Shown: positions 8,137 to 17,017, counted from the first letter of the stretch. The stretch: 64,000 nucleotides of DNA from RYN-230 sp963782185 (GCA_963782185.1 CAWAJB010000025.1:1-64000); one strand, 5' to 3'. A program made the numbers and translations. The notes: generated by a model from the sequence alone, not told the origin.

Positions 8137-8453
8137 AGTGGAAGTGTTAGCAAGCCCGCTGATGATAGTTCTACGAGGTGCGGTGGTCGCGATCGGTGGC
8201 GGGCGTCCGCAGCAACGGACACGTGTATCTATCGACGAAAAATCTGCGGTGCCATGAGGTCCGTCGTCAGCGATTGCCGGGCAGCTCGAAGGGTTCCTCT
8301 GGAGTTGAGACTTCTCCTTGATCAACTGGGAGGAATTTGGGAGATCGCAAGTCGCGTGAGCCTTGCCAGACGGCCCCCAACCGGGGTGTAAGGGTGCCTC
8401 CGAGCTGGCACTTTATCGTTCATGCACGTCGGTCGCGGGAGCGAGCTTGCTTT

Positions 8454-8493
8454 GCAACCAGGGGGTCAGGGGTTCGAGTCCCCTTAGCTCCAC
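8454..8493 (+). repeat. att copy 1: 3' end of tRNA-Ala(TGC)-like gene
   Basis: 40 bp starting GCAACCAGGGGG and ending CCCTTAGCTCCAC. It contains a T-arm (AGGGG-TTCGAGT-CCCCT) and acceptor 3' strand TAGCTCC-A as in actinobacterial tRNA-Ala. About 75 bases upstream, where a 5' acceptor strand GGGGCTA would be needed, there is no match, and the anticodon stem does not pair, so this is only the 3' part. It is identical to copy 2 and two bases different from copy 3. Typical of integrase target duplications. Confidence 0.8.
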
Positions 8494-8665
8494 TGGTCAG
8501 AGACATAATTCGAACAACTGGACCGGCTGTACAGCAGTAAAGTACAGCAACCGGGACTGCACGAGGTACCGCACGTTCGAACCCGGTCTGCTCCTTGCCG
8601 ACGGCCGTTGGCCTAGCGCGCAGATCGCCGGGCCCCGGGCCGCTGAGCAGGAAGAATTCCTCTGC
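8494..8665. repeat. Left arm of island A (shared with 17167-17350)
   Basis: About 170 bp after att copy 1 align with the sequence after att copy 2: GGTCAGA, ATTCGAACA, then GTACAGCAGTAAAGTACAGC at 8529-8548, CAACCGGGAC and, further on, CTGAGCAGGAAGAA. The strongest block contains the 8-mer GTACAGCA twice in tandem, like integrase arm-binding sites. The remainder to 9006 (including 8666-9006) shows no gene; long frames across the att are artefacts of the tRNA fragment. Confidence 0.65.
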
Positions 8666-9006
8666 GCGTGTCCGTACTGGCTCCCGCGTCGGTGTACGGC
8701 GCCTTCGGATGTGGCGGATTACGGTTGACTTTCGCCGATTCAGCAGAGGTTCAACGAATAGCAAGCTATTTCCGTCACCAACGGTTAAATACTCTGCAAT
8801 TGATAAATTAACGGCGCGCATTGTTCGGGAGAGGCTGAGAGGATTTCCCGCAACGCGTGCCCCACCCTGATAACGTCGGAAGGTCCTTCTGGGGAGTTGC
8901 CTGGTCAGGCGGGACGGCGCTGTTAATCCTGCGGCCCAGTGCTCCTCGTAACGGTCAAGGGAGCGTTATGGCTCGGGGCGTCTCGAAAAAGGAATGTTTG
9001 CGGTGA

Positions 9007-9894
9007 GTGCCGCCCTTTCCGGAGCGTCCACCCGTGGCTGAAACTGGGTCTAACCATCCCGGGCGGCCAGTGGCGGCGGATAAGTCGATCGGCGATGGCG
9101 ATTCCGCCAATGAGCATCCATCTGTGCCCTTGGGCGCTGACGTGGCGCTGTCCGTCGTGCTCAACGCGACCCGCGCGTTGTTGTGGATCGAGACCGCGGC
9201 TGACGCCTCCGCGGTGGCTAGGGACCTTGTCGAGGACCTCGGCGCGGTGACGGTCGCGGCCCTTGCTTCGACCGACAACGCTCTTCCGGTGGACTTGTCG
9301 TTCGGGGTGGGCGAGCCGGTCCTGCCTGCGGCTCCACGCTCGAGCGTCGCCAGGATGCTCCTCGAACGTCACCTCCCGATCTTCGTACGAGACGCCCAGC
9401 GAGCCCTCGAACTCGCCGATCAGACGTCGCGTCTCACCGTAGACGCCTCTATCGACTCGCTCACCGGCTTGGCGAACCGCCGGATGCTGAGCCGTGCCCT
9501 GGGCCGTCTCCGGCCCGGCGACACCGTGATCATGATCGACCTCGATCACTTCAAGGCGATCAACGACACTGTCGGCCACCAAGAGGGCGACCGGGTTCTC
9601 CGCATCCTCGGCCAGACATTGGCCGCTTACGTGCGAGCCAGAGATCGGGTCGGCCGTTATGGGGGCGAAGAGTTCGTGGTCATCGCGTCCGAAAGCCGGC
9701 CCGAGCCGTTCCTCACCCGCCTTCGGCTCGAGTGGGAGAAGGCACGGCCATACCCGATCACCTTCTCCGCCGGCATTGCGTCGGCTGGTCCGGATCCCCG
9801 ACGGGCCCTAGATGCGGCCGACCGGGCCATGTATCGGGCCAAAGCGTCCGGACGTGACCAATGGCAATGGGCTACCAAGGAGGACTACTTGTGA
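9007..9894 (+). CDS. GGDEF diguanylate cyclase
   Basis: 295 residues. Residues 45-140 form an uncharacterised sensor-like N-domain; 145-290 are a full GGDEF domain with DSLTGLANRR (150-159), metal Asp in MIDLDHFKAIND, the active-site loop GGEEF at 219-223 and an inhibitory I-site R210-x-x-D213 five residues before it. It should make cyclic di-GMP from two GTP and be product-inhibited. No membrane segment is seen, so it is probably cytosolic. The GTG at 9007 is the longest start; GTG 9034 is an alternative. Its stop overlaps the GTG of the ABM gene, so it is first in a coupled three-gene operon with a B12 sensor. Confidence 0.9.
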   Translation: MPPFPERPPVAETGSNHPGRPVAADKSIGDGDSANEHPSVPLGADVALSVVLNATRALLWIETAADASAVARDLVEDLGAVTVAALASTDNALPVDLSFGVGEPVLPAAPRSSVARMLLERHLPIFVRDAQRALELADQTSRLTVDASIDSLTGLANRRMLSRALGRLRPGDTVIMIDLDHFKAINDTVGHQEGDRVLRILGQTLAAYVRARDRVGRYGGEEFVVIASESRPEPFLTRLRLEWEKARPYPITFSAGIASAGPDPRRALDAADRAMYRAKASGRDQWQWATKEDYL

Positions 9895-10232
9895 CCCGCG
9901 TATCCCCACCACCGGCATCGGAGCCGACGCCATCGCAGTTTGTTGCGGTCAGTGAACTTACGGTTCCCGAGGCGGGCCGTGAGGCCCTCGACGCCGCGTT
10001 TGCTGATCGGTTGGGCGCCGTGGACCGCTGGCCCGGTTTCCAGGGGCTCCAGGTGTGGGCTGACGTCACCGATCCTTGTAGTTTGATGATGATCTCGTGG
10101 TGGGACAGCCCGGAGTGTTTCGCGACGTACATGCGCTCCGAAGATCACCGCCGATCTCATCGGCGCATCCCGCGCGGCGATGACCGGCCGCGGCCCCGCC
10201 AGTTCCGGCGCTTCGAGGTCGTCGCCCGGTGA
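9891..10232 (+). CDS. Antibiotic biosynthesis monooxygenase (ABM) domain protein
   Basis: A 113-residue protein of ferredoxin-like ABM fold: FVAVSELTVPEAGREALDAA begins the domain, PGFQGLQVWADV is the second strand block and SWWDSPECFATYM the conserved W-x-S/N-x-E-x-F/W motif. ABM proteins are small monooxygenases or heme-handling enzymes that act as dimers. GTG 9891 is chosen because AAGGAGG sits eight bases ahead and the start overlaps the cyclase stop (GTGA). The stop again overlaps the start of the B12 protein. A role as enzyme or as ligand-binding partner in the signalling operon cannot be separated from sequence. Confidence 0.75.
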   Translation: MTRVSPPPASEPTPSQFVAVSELTVPEAGREALDAAFADRLGAVDRWPGFQGLQVWADVTDPCSLMMISWWDSPECFATYMRSEDHRRSHRRIPRGDDRPRPRQFRRFEVVAR

Positions 10233-11236
10233 TCGGCGGGGACATCGGGGCCGACTTGGTGGAGGGGTACCTGGAACACGCCGTCGTCGGCGACAGCCGG
10301 TCCAGTGTCCGACTGGCGCTCAACCTGTTGGACCGCGGTGTCGCGTTCGACGAAATCATCGTCGGCCTGCTGGGCGTCGCCCAGCGCGAAGTCGGCGAAC
10401 GGTGGTTGCGCAGCGACTGGACCGTCGCCGATGAACACCTGGCCAGCGGTGTTACCCAGAAGGCGCTCGATGCGATCGCCAACTCGGTGGAAGCCCCGGC
10501 CGCCGGCGGGCTTGTCGTGGTCGCCTGCGCCGAAGGCGATTGGCACTCACTGCCGGCGCAGATGTTCGCCGAGATGCTCCGCTCTCACGGCTTCACGGTC
10601 GCCTTCTTGGGGGCATCCACCCCTGTGGACCACGTCGCCAAGCTCATCGCTCGTCACCACCCCGACGCCCTCGCGGTGAGCTGCAACCTGGCGCTCTTCT
10701 TCTCCGGCGTCACCCGGCTGGTCGACGCCGCCCACCGCCAGGGCATTCCGGTGATCGCCGGGGGGCGAGCGCTCGGAGTCGGCCCGGACCGGGCGACTCG
10801 ACTGGGCGTGGACGCCTGGGCAGCCGGGGTCGACGACGCCGTCTGCATCCTGCACGACTGGCAACACCAACCGCCGACCATTCCCTCGGAGTCGACGCCG
10901 ATGCACAAGGCGGCGCTGCAACTCGACGCGATGGCACCCGAGATCGCCGGAGTCGCGTTCGAGGCCCTCACCGCCGCCTACCCGCCGCTGGCGACGTACA
11001 ACAACAGACAACTCGCCCGCACCAAAGAGGACCTCGCCTTCATCACCCAGTTCATCGCCGCCGCCCGCCTCGTCAACGATCCCATCGTGCTGGCCGACAT
11101 GCTCGACTGGCTCCGAGCGCTTCTCGTCACCCGCGGTGTACCCCCCGTCGCCGTCGCCGCAGGCCTGACCGTCCTGGCCCCTGTAATCAGCCAAGTCGAC
11201 CCACAGGCCGGCCAGCTCGCCCTCGATTCCCTTTAA
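10229..11236 (+). CDS. CarH-like cobalamin-binding sensor protein
   Basis: 335 residues. Residues 8-85 form the helical cap of B12-binding-2 type and contain W59-x9-E69-H70 (in WLRSDWTVADEH), exactly the spacing of the Wx9EH motif that shields adenosylcobalamin in CarH photoreceptors. Residues 93-215 are a Rossmann-like B12 domain with D104-W-H106-S-L-P, giving the lower-ligand histidine, and GRALGVGPDRATRLG at the end. There is no MerR DNA-binding domain; instead about 115 helical residues follow (KEDLAFITQFIAAARLV). I infer a light- or B12-responsive sensor that acts by protein contact, possibly on the cyclase encoded two genes upstream. GTGA overlap with the ABM gene. Confidence 0.75.
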   Translation: MIGGDIGADLVEGYLEHAVVGDSRSSVRLALNLLDRGVAFDEIIVGLLGVAQREVGERWLRSDWTVADEHLASGVTQKALDAIANSVEAPAAGGLVVVACAEGDWHSLPAQMFAEMLRSHGFTVAFLGASTPVDHVAKLIARHHPDALAVSCNLALFFSGVTRLVDAAHRQGIPVIAGGRALGVGPDRATRLGVDAWAAGVDDAVCILHDWQHQPPTIPSESTPMHKAALQLDAMAPEIAGVAFEALTAAYPPLATYNNRQLARTKEDLAFITQFIAAARLVNDPIVLADMLDWLRALLVTRGVPPVAVAAGLTVLAPVISQVDPQAGQLALDSL

Positions 11237-11277
11237 CCCACGGGATTCTCCTCTGTTACGGACGATCCCGGGACCAG

Positions 11278-11340
11278 GCCCAGCGGCGCGCGGCGGAGCG
11301 ATCACGCGGAGCGGTGCGCCGAAGCCCGAAACGATGCGGG
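11278..11340 (-). pseudogene. Relaxase gene scrap
   Basis: On the minus strand about 20 codons read HRFGLRRTAPRDRSAARR, almost identical to QRFGLRRTAPRDRTAARR in the intact relaxase at 349-1857. Nothing else of the gene is left on either side. It shows that island A once carried a mobilisation gene of the same family. The rest of 11237-11829 holds no gene I can support. Confidence 0.6.
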
Positions 11341-11829
11341 CCCGGCCGTGCAGCGCTGCCAGCTATGAACGCCTGCTGGAGTGGGCCAGGCGTACCGGCT
11401 GTACTGGGGCGCGGCCCGGCCTGGCTGACGCCGGGGGTGGCGGAGTAGACCGGGCGAGTCTGATGCCCGGCGTCCTCGCGCAGTTTCCGCGCGGTGCCCG
11501 ATCGGGCGGCGCTGACAGCGGTCACGACGAAGGCCTATGACTCCCGGGGGAGCCGTCAACATCTGCTGCGGCACCGCCCGCCAGCTACTTCCTGGTGTAC
11601 GTGCCAGTGCTGGCAGTCCAGGCGACCGGCAACTCCGCCTAGTCCCGCCCACCTGACCGCGGCTTCCGGTCACGGCGGCGCTGGAACCTGTTGACTCTCG
11701 GTTGACCCCACGCCGGGCAGCGGGTGGTCAGGTCCCAGTGTTGGGGCCACCGGGCAGCAACTCGTCAGCCTCCTGGACTGGCTCACCCACAGCGGTCAGA
11801 CCTACAGCGTAAGTCGCGGCCGGGGTGGG

Positions 11830-12045
11830 TCAGGCGGCGTGGGTTTCGAACCAGACGGAGCCGAGGTCGTGGCCAGCGGTGAGGCGCACGTCGGCGTCGA
11901 GCGCGGCGGCCAGGCGCCGTAGCAGGGCAACAGTGGGCTCGACCGGCGGACCAGATGAGCTGATGGCCCTGGACACACGCGCCGCGCCCGGGTCGCATCC
12001 TGACCAGCCCGCACACAGCCGCAACAGAGCGACCGGTTCGTACAT
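11830..12045 (-). pseudogene. XRE-type HTH protein, degenerate N-terminus
   Basis: A 71-codon frame whose second half (VEPTVALLRRLAAALDADVRLT, then a short tail ending WFETHAA) is the end of a small Cro/CI-type HTH domain. The first half does not keep the expected helix-turn-helix pattern (REL...GVSQ..IS), although VSRAISS can be seen, which suggests a frameshift near residue 20-30. A shorter scrap of the same sequence lies at 19.39-19.44 kb in island B, next to a relaxase scrap, so HTH and relaxase were probably part of one ancestral module. Confidence 0.45.
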
Positions 12046-12214
12046 GATGGGTTCACTGTAGGAAGAGGAAGATCAAATGGGTGTGTCACGTACGCGGGCC
12101 TGGCTACCGTGCTGGCGCGGGATCCATTCGCTCCCTTCGCCCGTGGAGGCTCGAATGGGGCACAGCGGCGGGAGTAGCGCGGGGTCTCCGGGCCGGTGTG
12201 GATCTAGGTTGTTA

Positions 12215-12254
12215 GTACAGCGTGGAAGTACCGCAACGGGGACCGCATGAGATG
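12215..12254. repeat. Extra arm-type repeat inside island A
   Basis: GTACAGCGTGGAAGTACCGC followed by AACGGGGACCGCATGAGATG matches the block after att copy 2 (17206-17240 and onwards). No tRNA core is next to it. It looks like the remaining border of a further, partly deleted element nested in island A. The surrounding gene-free stretch (12046-12273) shows nothing else. Confidence 0.5.
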
Positions 12255-12273
12255 CCACACACGCGGTTAGCCT

Positions 12274-12993
12274 TTAGGCGGGCACGGCCGGCCGCCGGTG
12301 GCGTTGCTCGGCCCGGCGCAGCCCTTCCGTGAAGTAGGAGGTGTCGAACCAGGTCGGGAACCCCCGGGCCAGTCGGCTTGGCCCGAGCAGGCGGGCGTGG
12401 CCGTTGGCGATCAGCTCACGGAACGGGACGAGGCCGACCAGCCAGCGCTGCATCTGCCCGGTGTCGGCCTCGATCGCCAGGTCAACGTCGTAGCCGGGGT
12501 CATCGGTGCACACGGTGACCGCGCCGCGCTGGATGTCGAGCCAGCCCTCAGCGGCGCCCGCGCCGGTCAGCGACAGGTGCAAGACGGTGCGCTGCCGGGG
12601 GAGCTTGGCCGCTATCGCGTGCTGGTGCAGGCGCCACATGAGCGACCGGCCGTCGCAGTCCTCTTCGGCGGGGTCCCCGAAGGTCCACTCAGCGGCCCAG
12701 TGCCCGATGGCCCAGATGACCGGGGTCACCGATTCCCCCGCCGGTGTCAGTGTGTAACGTCCGGGCCGGCCACGGCCCCCCGGCTCACGGCGAACCAGTC
12801 CGCGCCGCTCGAGCAGCCGGAGTCGCTGGGCGAGCATGGTCCGGCTGATCCGGGGAATCCCCCGGTGGATCTCGTTGAAGCCACCGGCGCCCACCATGAG
12901 TTCGCGGATGACCAGCGGCGTCCACCGGTCGCCTAGTACCTCGATGCCGGCCGAGATCGGGCAGTAGTCCGCATAGCGCGTCATACGTCCCAT
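12274..12993 (-). CDS. HxlR-type winged-helix regulator with SCP2-like C-domain
   Basis: About 239 residues. Residues 4-95 are the HxlR domain: YCPISAGIEVLGDRWTPLVI, then GIPRISRTMLAQRLRLLERRGLV and a wing GRYTLTPAGESV. The C-terminal 130 residues (LHLSLTGAGAAEGWLDIQ ... DLAIEADTGQMQRWLVG) resemble an SCP2-like sterol or lipid-binding fold, as found in many actinomycete HxlR proteins, and may sense a hydrophobic ligand. Starts at 12993 and 12984 are both possible; neither has a strong ribosome site. It is divergent from the methyltransferase gene, with a perfect inverted repeat (13021-13035) between them. Confidence 0.8.
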   Translation of the reverse strand: MGRMTRYADYCPISAGIEVLGDRWTPLVIRELMVGAGGFNEIHRGIPRISRTMLAQRLRLLERRGLVRREPGGRGRPGRYTLTPAGESVTPVIWAIGHWAAEWTFGDPAEEDCDGRSLMWRLHQHAIAAKLPRQRTVLHLSLTGAGAAEGWLDIQRGAVTVCTDDPGYDVDLAIEADTGQMQRWLVGLVPFRELIANGHARLLGPSRLARGFPTWFDTSYFTEGLRRAEQRHRRPAVPA

Positions 12994-13020
12994 AATGCCG
13001 GGCCGGCCAGGCCGGGGGTA

Positions 13021-13035
13021 GTACAGATTCTGTAC
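13021..13035. promoter_or_regulatory. Putative HxlR operator
   Basis: GTACAG-ATT-CTGTAC, a perfect 6-base inverted repeat with a 3-base spacer, 28 bases upstream of the HxlR start and on the shared side of the divergent methyltransferase gene. Size and place fit a HxlR dimer site controlling both genes. Confidence 0.6.
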
Positions 13036-13216
13036 CTCTGCCCGGCCTGTCTGCCCAGCATGTGCGGGTACCGCTAGCCGCTTGATGCCGTTCGCAGGGT
13101 CGCTGCCCGGTCGGCGGTGGTACGAGATCATCACTCGTCCAGGGCATCGCCGGCGCCGCAAGCTTCTTACCGGAGTGACCCGTACCGGGGCCCGAGGAAG
13201 AGGAAGAGGAGTCGTT

Positions 13217-14038
13217 ATGACTACGGCAACGGCGCGTGCGGACCTGTCGGTCATCAAGGCGCGCCAGCAGAAAACCTGGGCCAGCGGCGACTATGCCGTC
13301 GTCGCCTCGCGCATCGTCCTGGCCAGCGAACTGCTGGCCGACGCGGCCGACCTGAAGGCAGGCTGGGAGGTGCTGGATGTCGCGTGCGGCAATGGCAACG
13401 CAACCCTGGCGGCGGCCCGTTCCGGCACCCATGCCGTCGGTATCGATTACGTTCCCGGCTTGCTTGAGGACGGACGCGCGCGCGCAGTGGCCGAGGGCCT
13501 CGATGTCGAGTTCCGGCTCGGCGACACCGAAAACCTGCCAGTGAAGGACGGGTCCTTCGACGCAGTGGTTAGCGTCTTCGGGGCGATGTTCGCGCCCGAT
13601 CATCAGCGGGCCGCGGACGAGATCGTCCGGGCCACTCGCCCGGGCGGCACCGTCGGCCTGGCCTCATGGACCCCCGGCGGGTTCATCGGCCAGATGTTCG
13701 AGGTCATCACCCGGCATGTGCCCGGGCCGCCCGGCGTCGCATCGCCGCTGCTGTGGGGCACCGAACAGCACCTATCCGACCTGTTCGGGGCAGCGGCCGC
13801 CGATGCCCGATCCGTGCAGCGCACCTGCACCTGGCGATTCACCTCTGCCGAGGAGTTCGCCGCGTTCTTCCGCCGGTGGTATGGACCCGCCCTGAAGGCT
13901 TTCGAGGTGCTCGACGGCAATGGCCGCAACGCGCTGGCCGCCGACCTGGCGCACCTCGCCCGCCACTGTGACCGGAACCACGGCGGCAGCATCGCCATCC
14001 CCGCGACCTACCTGGAAACCATCCTCACCCTCCGCTAG
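13217..14038 (+). CDS. Class I SAM-dependent methyltransferase
   Basis: 273 residues. The SAM-binding motif I is VLDVACGNGNATLAAARSG, followed by GIDYVPGLLEDG (motif with acidic end of strand 2), GDTENLPVKDGSFDAVVSVF (motif II/III) and RPGGTVGLASW (post motif). It matches UbiE/Coq5-like and small-molecule methyltransferases; the substrate cannot be read from sequence. The ATG at 13217 is chosen over the longer frame because AGGAAGAGGAG lies just upstream. It is divergent from the HxlR gene and presumably controlled by it. Confidence 0.85.
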   Translation: MTTATARADLSVIKARQQKTWASGDYAVVASRIVLASELLADAADLKAGWEVLDVACGNGNATLAAARSGTHAVGIDYVPGLLEDGRARAVAEGLDVEFRLGDTENLPVKDGSFDAVVSVFGAMFAPDHQRAADEIVRATRPGGTVGLASWTPGGFIGQMFEVITRHVPGPPGVASPLLWGTEQHLSDLFGAAAADARSVQRTCTWRFTSAEEFAAFFRRWYGPALKAFEVLDGNGRNALAADLAHLARHCDRNHGGSIAIPATYLETILTLR

Positions 14039-14371
14039 TACACGCGGCGGCCCATTGAGGAGCACCGGGCATCACCATGACCCGGGCGCCCGCGGGGCGC
14101 GCAGGACAACGGGGGGCCGGCCGACGGGCTCCCGCCCAGACTGGCCGGGATACAGCGCCCCGACACCGACCGCGCGCACACCGTGCGGTAATCACTTTGC
14201 ACCGGAGACCACTGTGAATCAGCTCTATCCTCGTGAGAACGGCAGCGGCGGGCACGCTGGCACCCGTTCCGGGATCACCAGGCAGGACCTCATGCGCAAA
14301 GCCCGGCGCGCTGACGTGATCACTCCGGGAGACCCGGGGTGTGACGGGGCGGCGCAGTCATTGAGCCAGCG
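14039..14371. other. Gene-free stretch
   Basis: About 330 bases between the methyltransferase and the PQ-loop gene. I see no coding pattern, tRNA or clear terminator. A promoter for the next gene should lie at its right end. Confidence 0.4.
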
Positions 14372-14740
14372 ATGCTGACCATCACGGAAATCGCGGGCTT
14401 TGCCGGCGCTGGACTGGCCGGAGCGGCCTACGTACCGCAGATTTCCCACCTCATCAGGGCCCGCTGCTCGGCTGGCATCAGCCGACTGGCATTCGGGGTT
14501 TGGCTCCTGGCGTCCCTGTTGGTCACAGCACACGCCATCGCCATCCACGCCGGCGTCTTCATCGTGCTCGGCGGGATCCAGGTCGTGGCCACGACACTCA
14601 TCATGTTCTATGCGGCTCGGTACAAGGACGCGCCCTGCCCGATCCATCTCCCGTACCAACCCGGGGCCATGACAGAAACGAGAACGGCACCTGAGGAAAC
14701 GAACCTGGTTTCTGGCGCTGCCGGTCAGCCCGATTGCTGA
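14372..14740 (+). CDS. PQ-loop/SemiSWEET-like small membrane protein
   Basis: 122 residues with three predicted membrane segments (about 7-27, 38-58, 63-83). The first carries the PQ motif GAAYVPQISHLIRA and the loop AGISRLAFGVWLL, typical of SemiSWEET/PQ-loop and related 'lipid-A-disaccharide synthase N-domain' proteins. SemiSWEETs are sugar-transport half units that work as dimers. The soluble tail of about 35 residues is not conserved. It stands alone, upstream of the receiver-reductase gene and 228 bases from it; substrate unknown. Confidence 0.65.
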   Translation: MLTITEIAGFAGAGLAGAAYVPQISHLIRARCSAGISRLAFGVWLLASLLVTAHAIAIHAGVFIVLGGIQVVATTLIMFYAARYKDAPCPIHLPYQPGAMTETRTAPEETNLVSGAAGQPDC

Positions 14741-14968
14741 ATCAGCCACACCCGCCGGCACCCGCCGGCACTGAGCGCGTACGTCCCTGGCCTGCACTCC
14801 GCGTTCCGATGTGGTCCCCGCTCAGTGTGGCCGGGAACCAGATGTCCAGGTCTTCCGCAGCTGGCCAAGGCTACGGACAGCGTTGCGGTTCATTGGGCCA
14901 ACGTGCCAGGTCGGCAGGAGCAGGGCCGTGCACCGAAATTTCAATACGACACACCCGAAGAGGATGAC

Positions 14969-16795
14969 ATGACTACATCAGCTGGCAATGCCACCGCTAC
15001 CCACGAGGAGCTGGCTGCCGCCACGATCGGTGAAACTGCCGGGGTACAGGCGGCCATCGTCATCGTTTCCCGTGAGCCCGGCGTGCGGGAGATGCTCCAT
15101 CGGGAGCTGTCCAAGCGGTATGGCGCGGATTATCAGATCGTGGTCTGTGACCGGTCCGCGGAGCTGGCGCCCTGGATGCGGGACCTGCCGGCCGCCGGGC
15201 TGCCGGTTGCGCTGGTCATAGGCGAGGTCGATGCGCATGACCCGGACGGCGTCGAGGTACTGTCCGCGATCCGCGCCATCGACCAGGCGGCACTTCGCGT
15301 GGCCGCGGTTCGCTGGGGTGACTGGGAATCGATGCGGTCCGTATTCGACGCGGTCACCCTGGGCAAGATCGACCACTGGGTGATACGGCCCGTGCAGAAC
15401 CCGGCTGAGGAATTCCACCGCTCGATTACCGAGTTCCTGATGGAGTGGAGTAGCCAGCGCGGCGGCGGCTTCGAGGCGGCGCAAGTGATCGGCAAGCGCT
15501 GGTCCGCGCGGTCCCAAGAGCTGCGTGACCTTTTCTCCCGCCACCGGGTCCCGGTCGGGTTTTATGACGCGACCTCCGGGCGCGCCCGGCAGATGCTGCA
15601 CGATGCCGGCCTGGAGTCGCCGGAACTTCCGGTTGTCGTCCTCCGATTCGGGGCCGAGCCGTCAGCTCTGGTTAACCCCTCAAACCTCGAGATCGCAGAC
15701 GCTTTCGGCCTCATGAGGCCGATCCCGCCCGGGGAGGTCTTCGATGTGACGATAGTCGGTGCAGGCCCAGCCGGGCTAGCTGCCGCGGTCTATGCCTCCT
15801 CAGAAGGCCTGCGCACTGTGGTCGTCGAGCATGAGGCCATCGGCGGCCAGGCAGGGACCAGTTCGATGATCCGCAACTACCCTGGCTTCTCCCAGGGCAT
15901 CAGTGGGTCCCGGCTGGCCCAGGAGACCTGGCAGCAGGCCTGGACCTTCGGCACCACCTTCGTGTACATGCGCCGGGCCGAGAGCCTGTCGAGAGGCGAC
16001 GGCCACTACCGGCTGCGGCTCTCCGACGGGGACTTCCTTACCACGCGCACCGTGATCATCGCGACCGGCGCCGCCTACCGGCGGCTCGGCATCCCACACT
16101 TGGAGGCGCTGCAGGGCCGGGGGGTCTTCTACGGCGCCGCGGTCAGTGAGGCACCGGCCATGCGCGGGCGGAACGTGTTCGTCGCCGGAGCCGGCAATTC
16201 CGCCGGGCAGACCGCGCTGCACATGGCCAGGTGGGCTCACCAGGTGACCATCCTGGTACGCGCACAGTCGCTGGCCGACAGCATGTCCGACTACCTCATC
16301 CGCCAGATCGACGCCACCCCGAACGTGGACGTCTGCTACCACGTACGGGTGGCCGACGGCACCGGCACCGGCCATCTCGAGTCGCTGGTCCTGGAGGACA
16401 CCTCCTCCGGGACACGGCGCAGCATCCCCGCTGACGCCCTGTTCGTCCTCATCGGCTCACAACCACGCACCGAATGGCTCGGGGAGAACATCGCTCGCGA
16501 CCAGCGAGGCTTCATCCTCACCGGAGGGGACCTGCCAGCCCGTACCGGCCACCACTGGCCTCCCCACAGCCCGCCACCGTCACTAGAGACCAGCCTGCCG
16601 GGCGTGTTCGCCGCCGGTGACGTACGCCGCGGATCGGTCAAACGGGTCGCCTCCGCGGCAGGCGAGGGCGCGGCCACCATCCCCCTGGTGCACCGCCACC
16701 TGCACAGCACTGCCGCCGCACCAGCCGCCGCAGGGCGGTACCAACCCCCGCTTGCCAGCATGCCTGCGAACGGGACCCAGCCGGCGGTCTGGTGA
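14969..16795 (+). CDS. Receiver - thioredoxin-like - thioredoxin-reductase-like fusion flavoprotein
   Basis: 608 residues in three parts. Residues 28-150 look like a response-regulator receiver, but the strand that should end in the phosphorylated Asp reads VALVIGEVDAHDPDG, so it may be a pseudo-receiver. Residues 175-255 look like a glutaredoxin/thioredoxin fold (VPVGFYDATSG). Residues 260-585 are a reductase with FAD motif GAGPAGL (from 264), NADPH motif VFVAGAGNSAGQ and C-terminal FAD motif GVFAAGDVRRGSVKRVASA. The CxxC centre of true thioredoxin reductases is replaced (GVFYGAAVSEAPAM), so it cannot act as a classical reductase. ATG 14969 follows GAAGAGGATG; the longer frame to 14825 has no support. 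Confidence 0.8.
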   Translation: MTTSAGNATATHEELAAATIGETAGVQAAIVIVSREPGVREMLHRELSKRYGADYQIVVCDRSAELAPWMRDLPAAGLPVALVIGEVDAHDPDGVEVLSAIRAIDQAALRVAAVRWGDWESMRSVFDAVTLGKIDHWVIRPVQNPAEEFHRSITEFLMEWSSQRGGGFEAAQVIGKRWSARSQELRDLFSRHRVPVGFYDATSGRARQMLHDAGLESPELPVVVLRFGAEPSALVNPSNLEIADAFGLMRPIPPGEVFDVTIVGAGPAGLAAAVYASSEGLRTVVVEHEAIGGQAGTSSMIRNYPGFSQGISGSRLAQETWQQAWTFGTTFVYMRRAESLSRGDGHYRLRLSDGDFLTTRTVIIATGAAYRRLGIPHLEALQGRGVFYGAAVSEAPAMRGRNVFVAGAGNSAGQTALHMARWAHQVTILVRAQSLADSMSDYLIRQIDATPNVDVCYHVRVADGTGTGHLESLVLEDTSSGTRRSIPADALFVLIGSQPRTEWLGENIARDQRGFILTGGDLPARTGHHWPPHSPPPSLETSLPGVFAAGDVRRGSVKRVASAAGEGAATIPLVHRHLHSTAAAPAAAGRYQPPLASMPANGTQPAVW

Positions 16796-17017
16796 ACGTG
16801 CCTAGCACATAGCGGGAGTGCGCGCTCTCGTGTATCCACGCCTGCGCCCGGACACGCTCCTCGTGGGCCGGGTTTTCATTTTCTTCTTCGCTGGTGCCAC
16901 ATGGTGGGCTCCGGGTGGTCTCGGGGGCAGCGCTTGTGAGTCTGAGCCATGGGGTTCGAGCCTTGATCGTCGCCCGGCTGCCGTACGGCCGGTCGCGAAG
17001 GGGAAGAGGCTCACGAC

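Noticed and set aside
8410..8493. Intact tRNA-Ala gene
   Set aside because: T-arm and 3' acceptor are present, but no matching 5' acceptor (GGGGCTA or similar) lies 70-76 bases upstream and the anticodon stem does not pair, so only a 3' fragment is called.
8420..8821. Long minus-strand frame across att copy 1 (containing GAKGTRTPDPLVAKQ)
   Set aside because: This peptide is the well-known false translation of tRNA 3' ends; no ribosome site and the repeat explains it.
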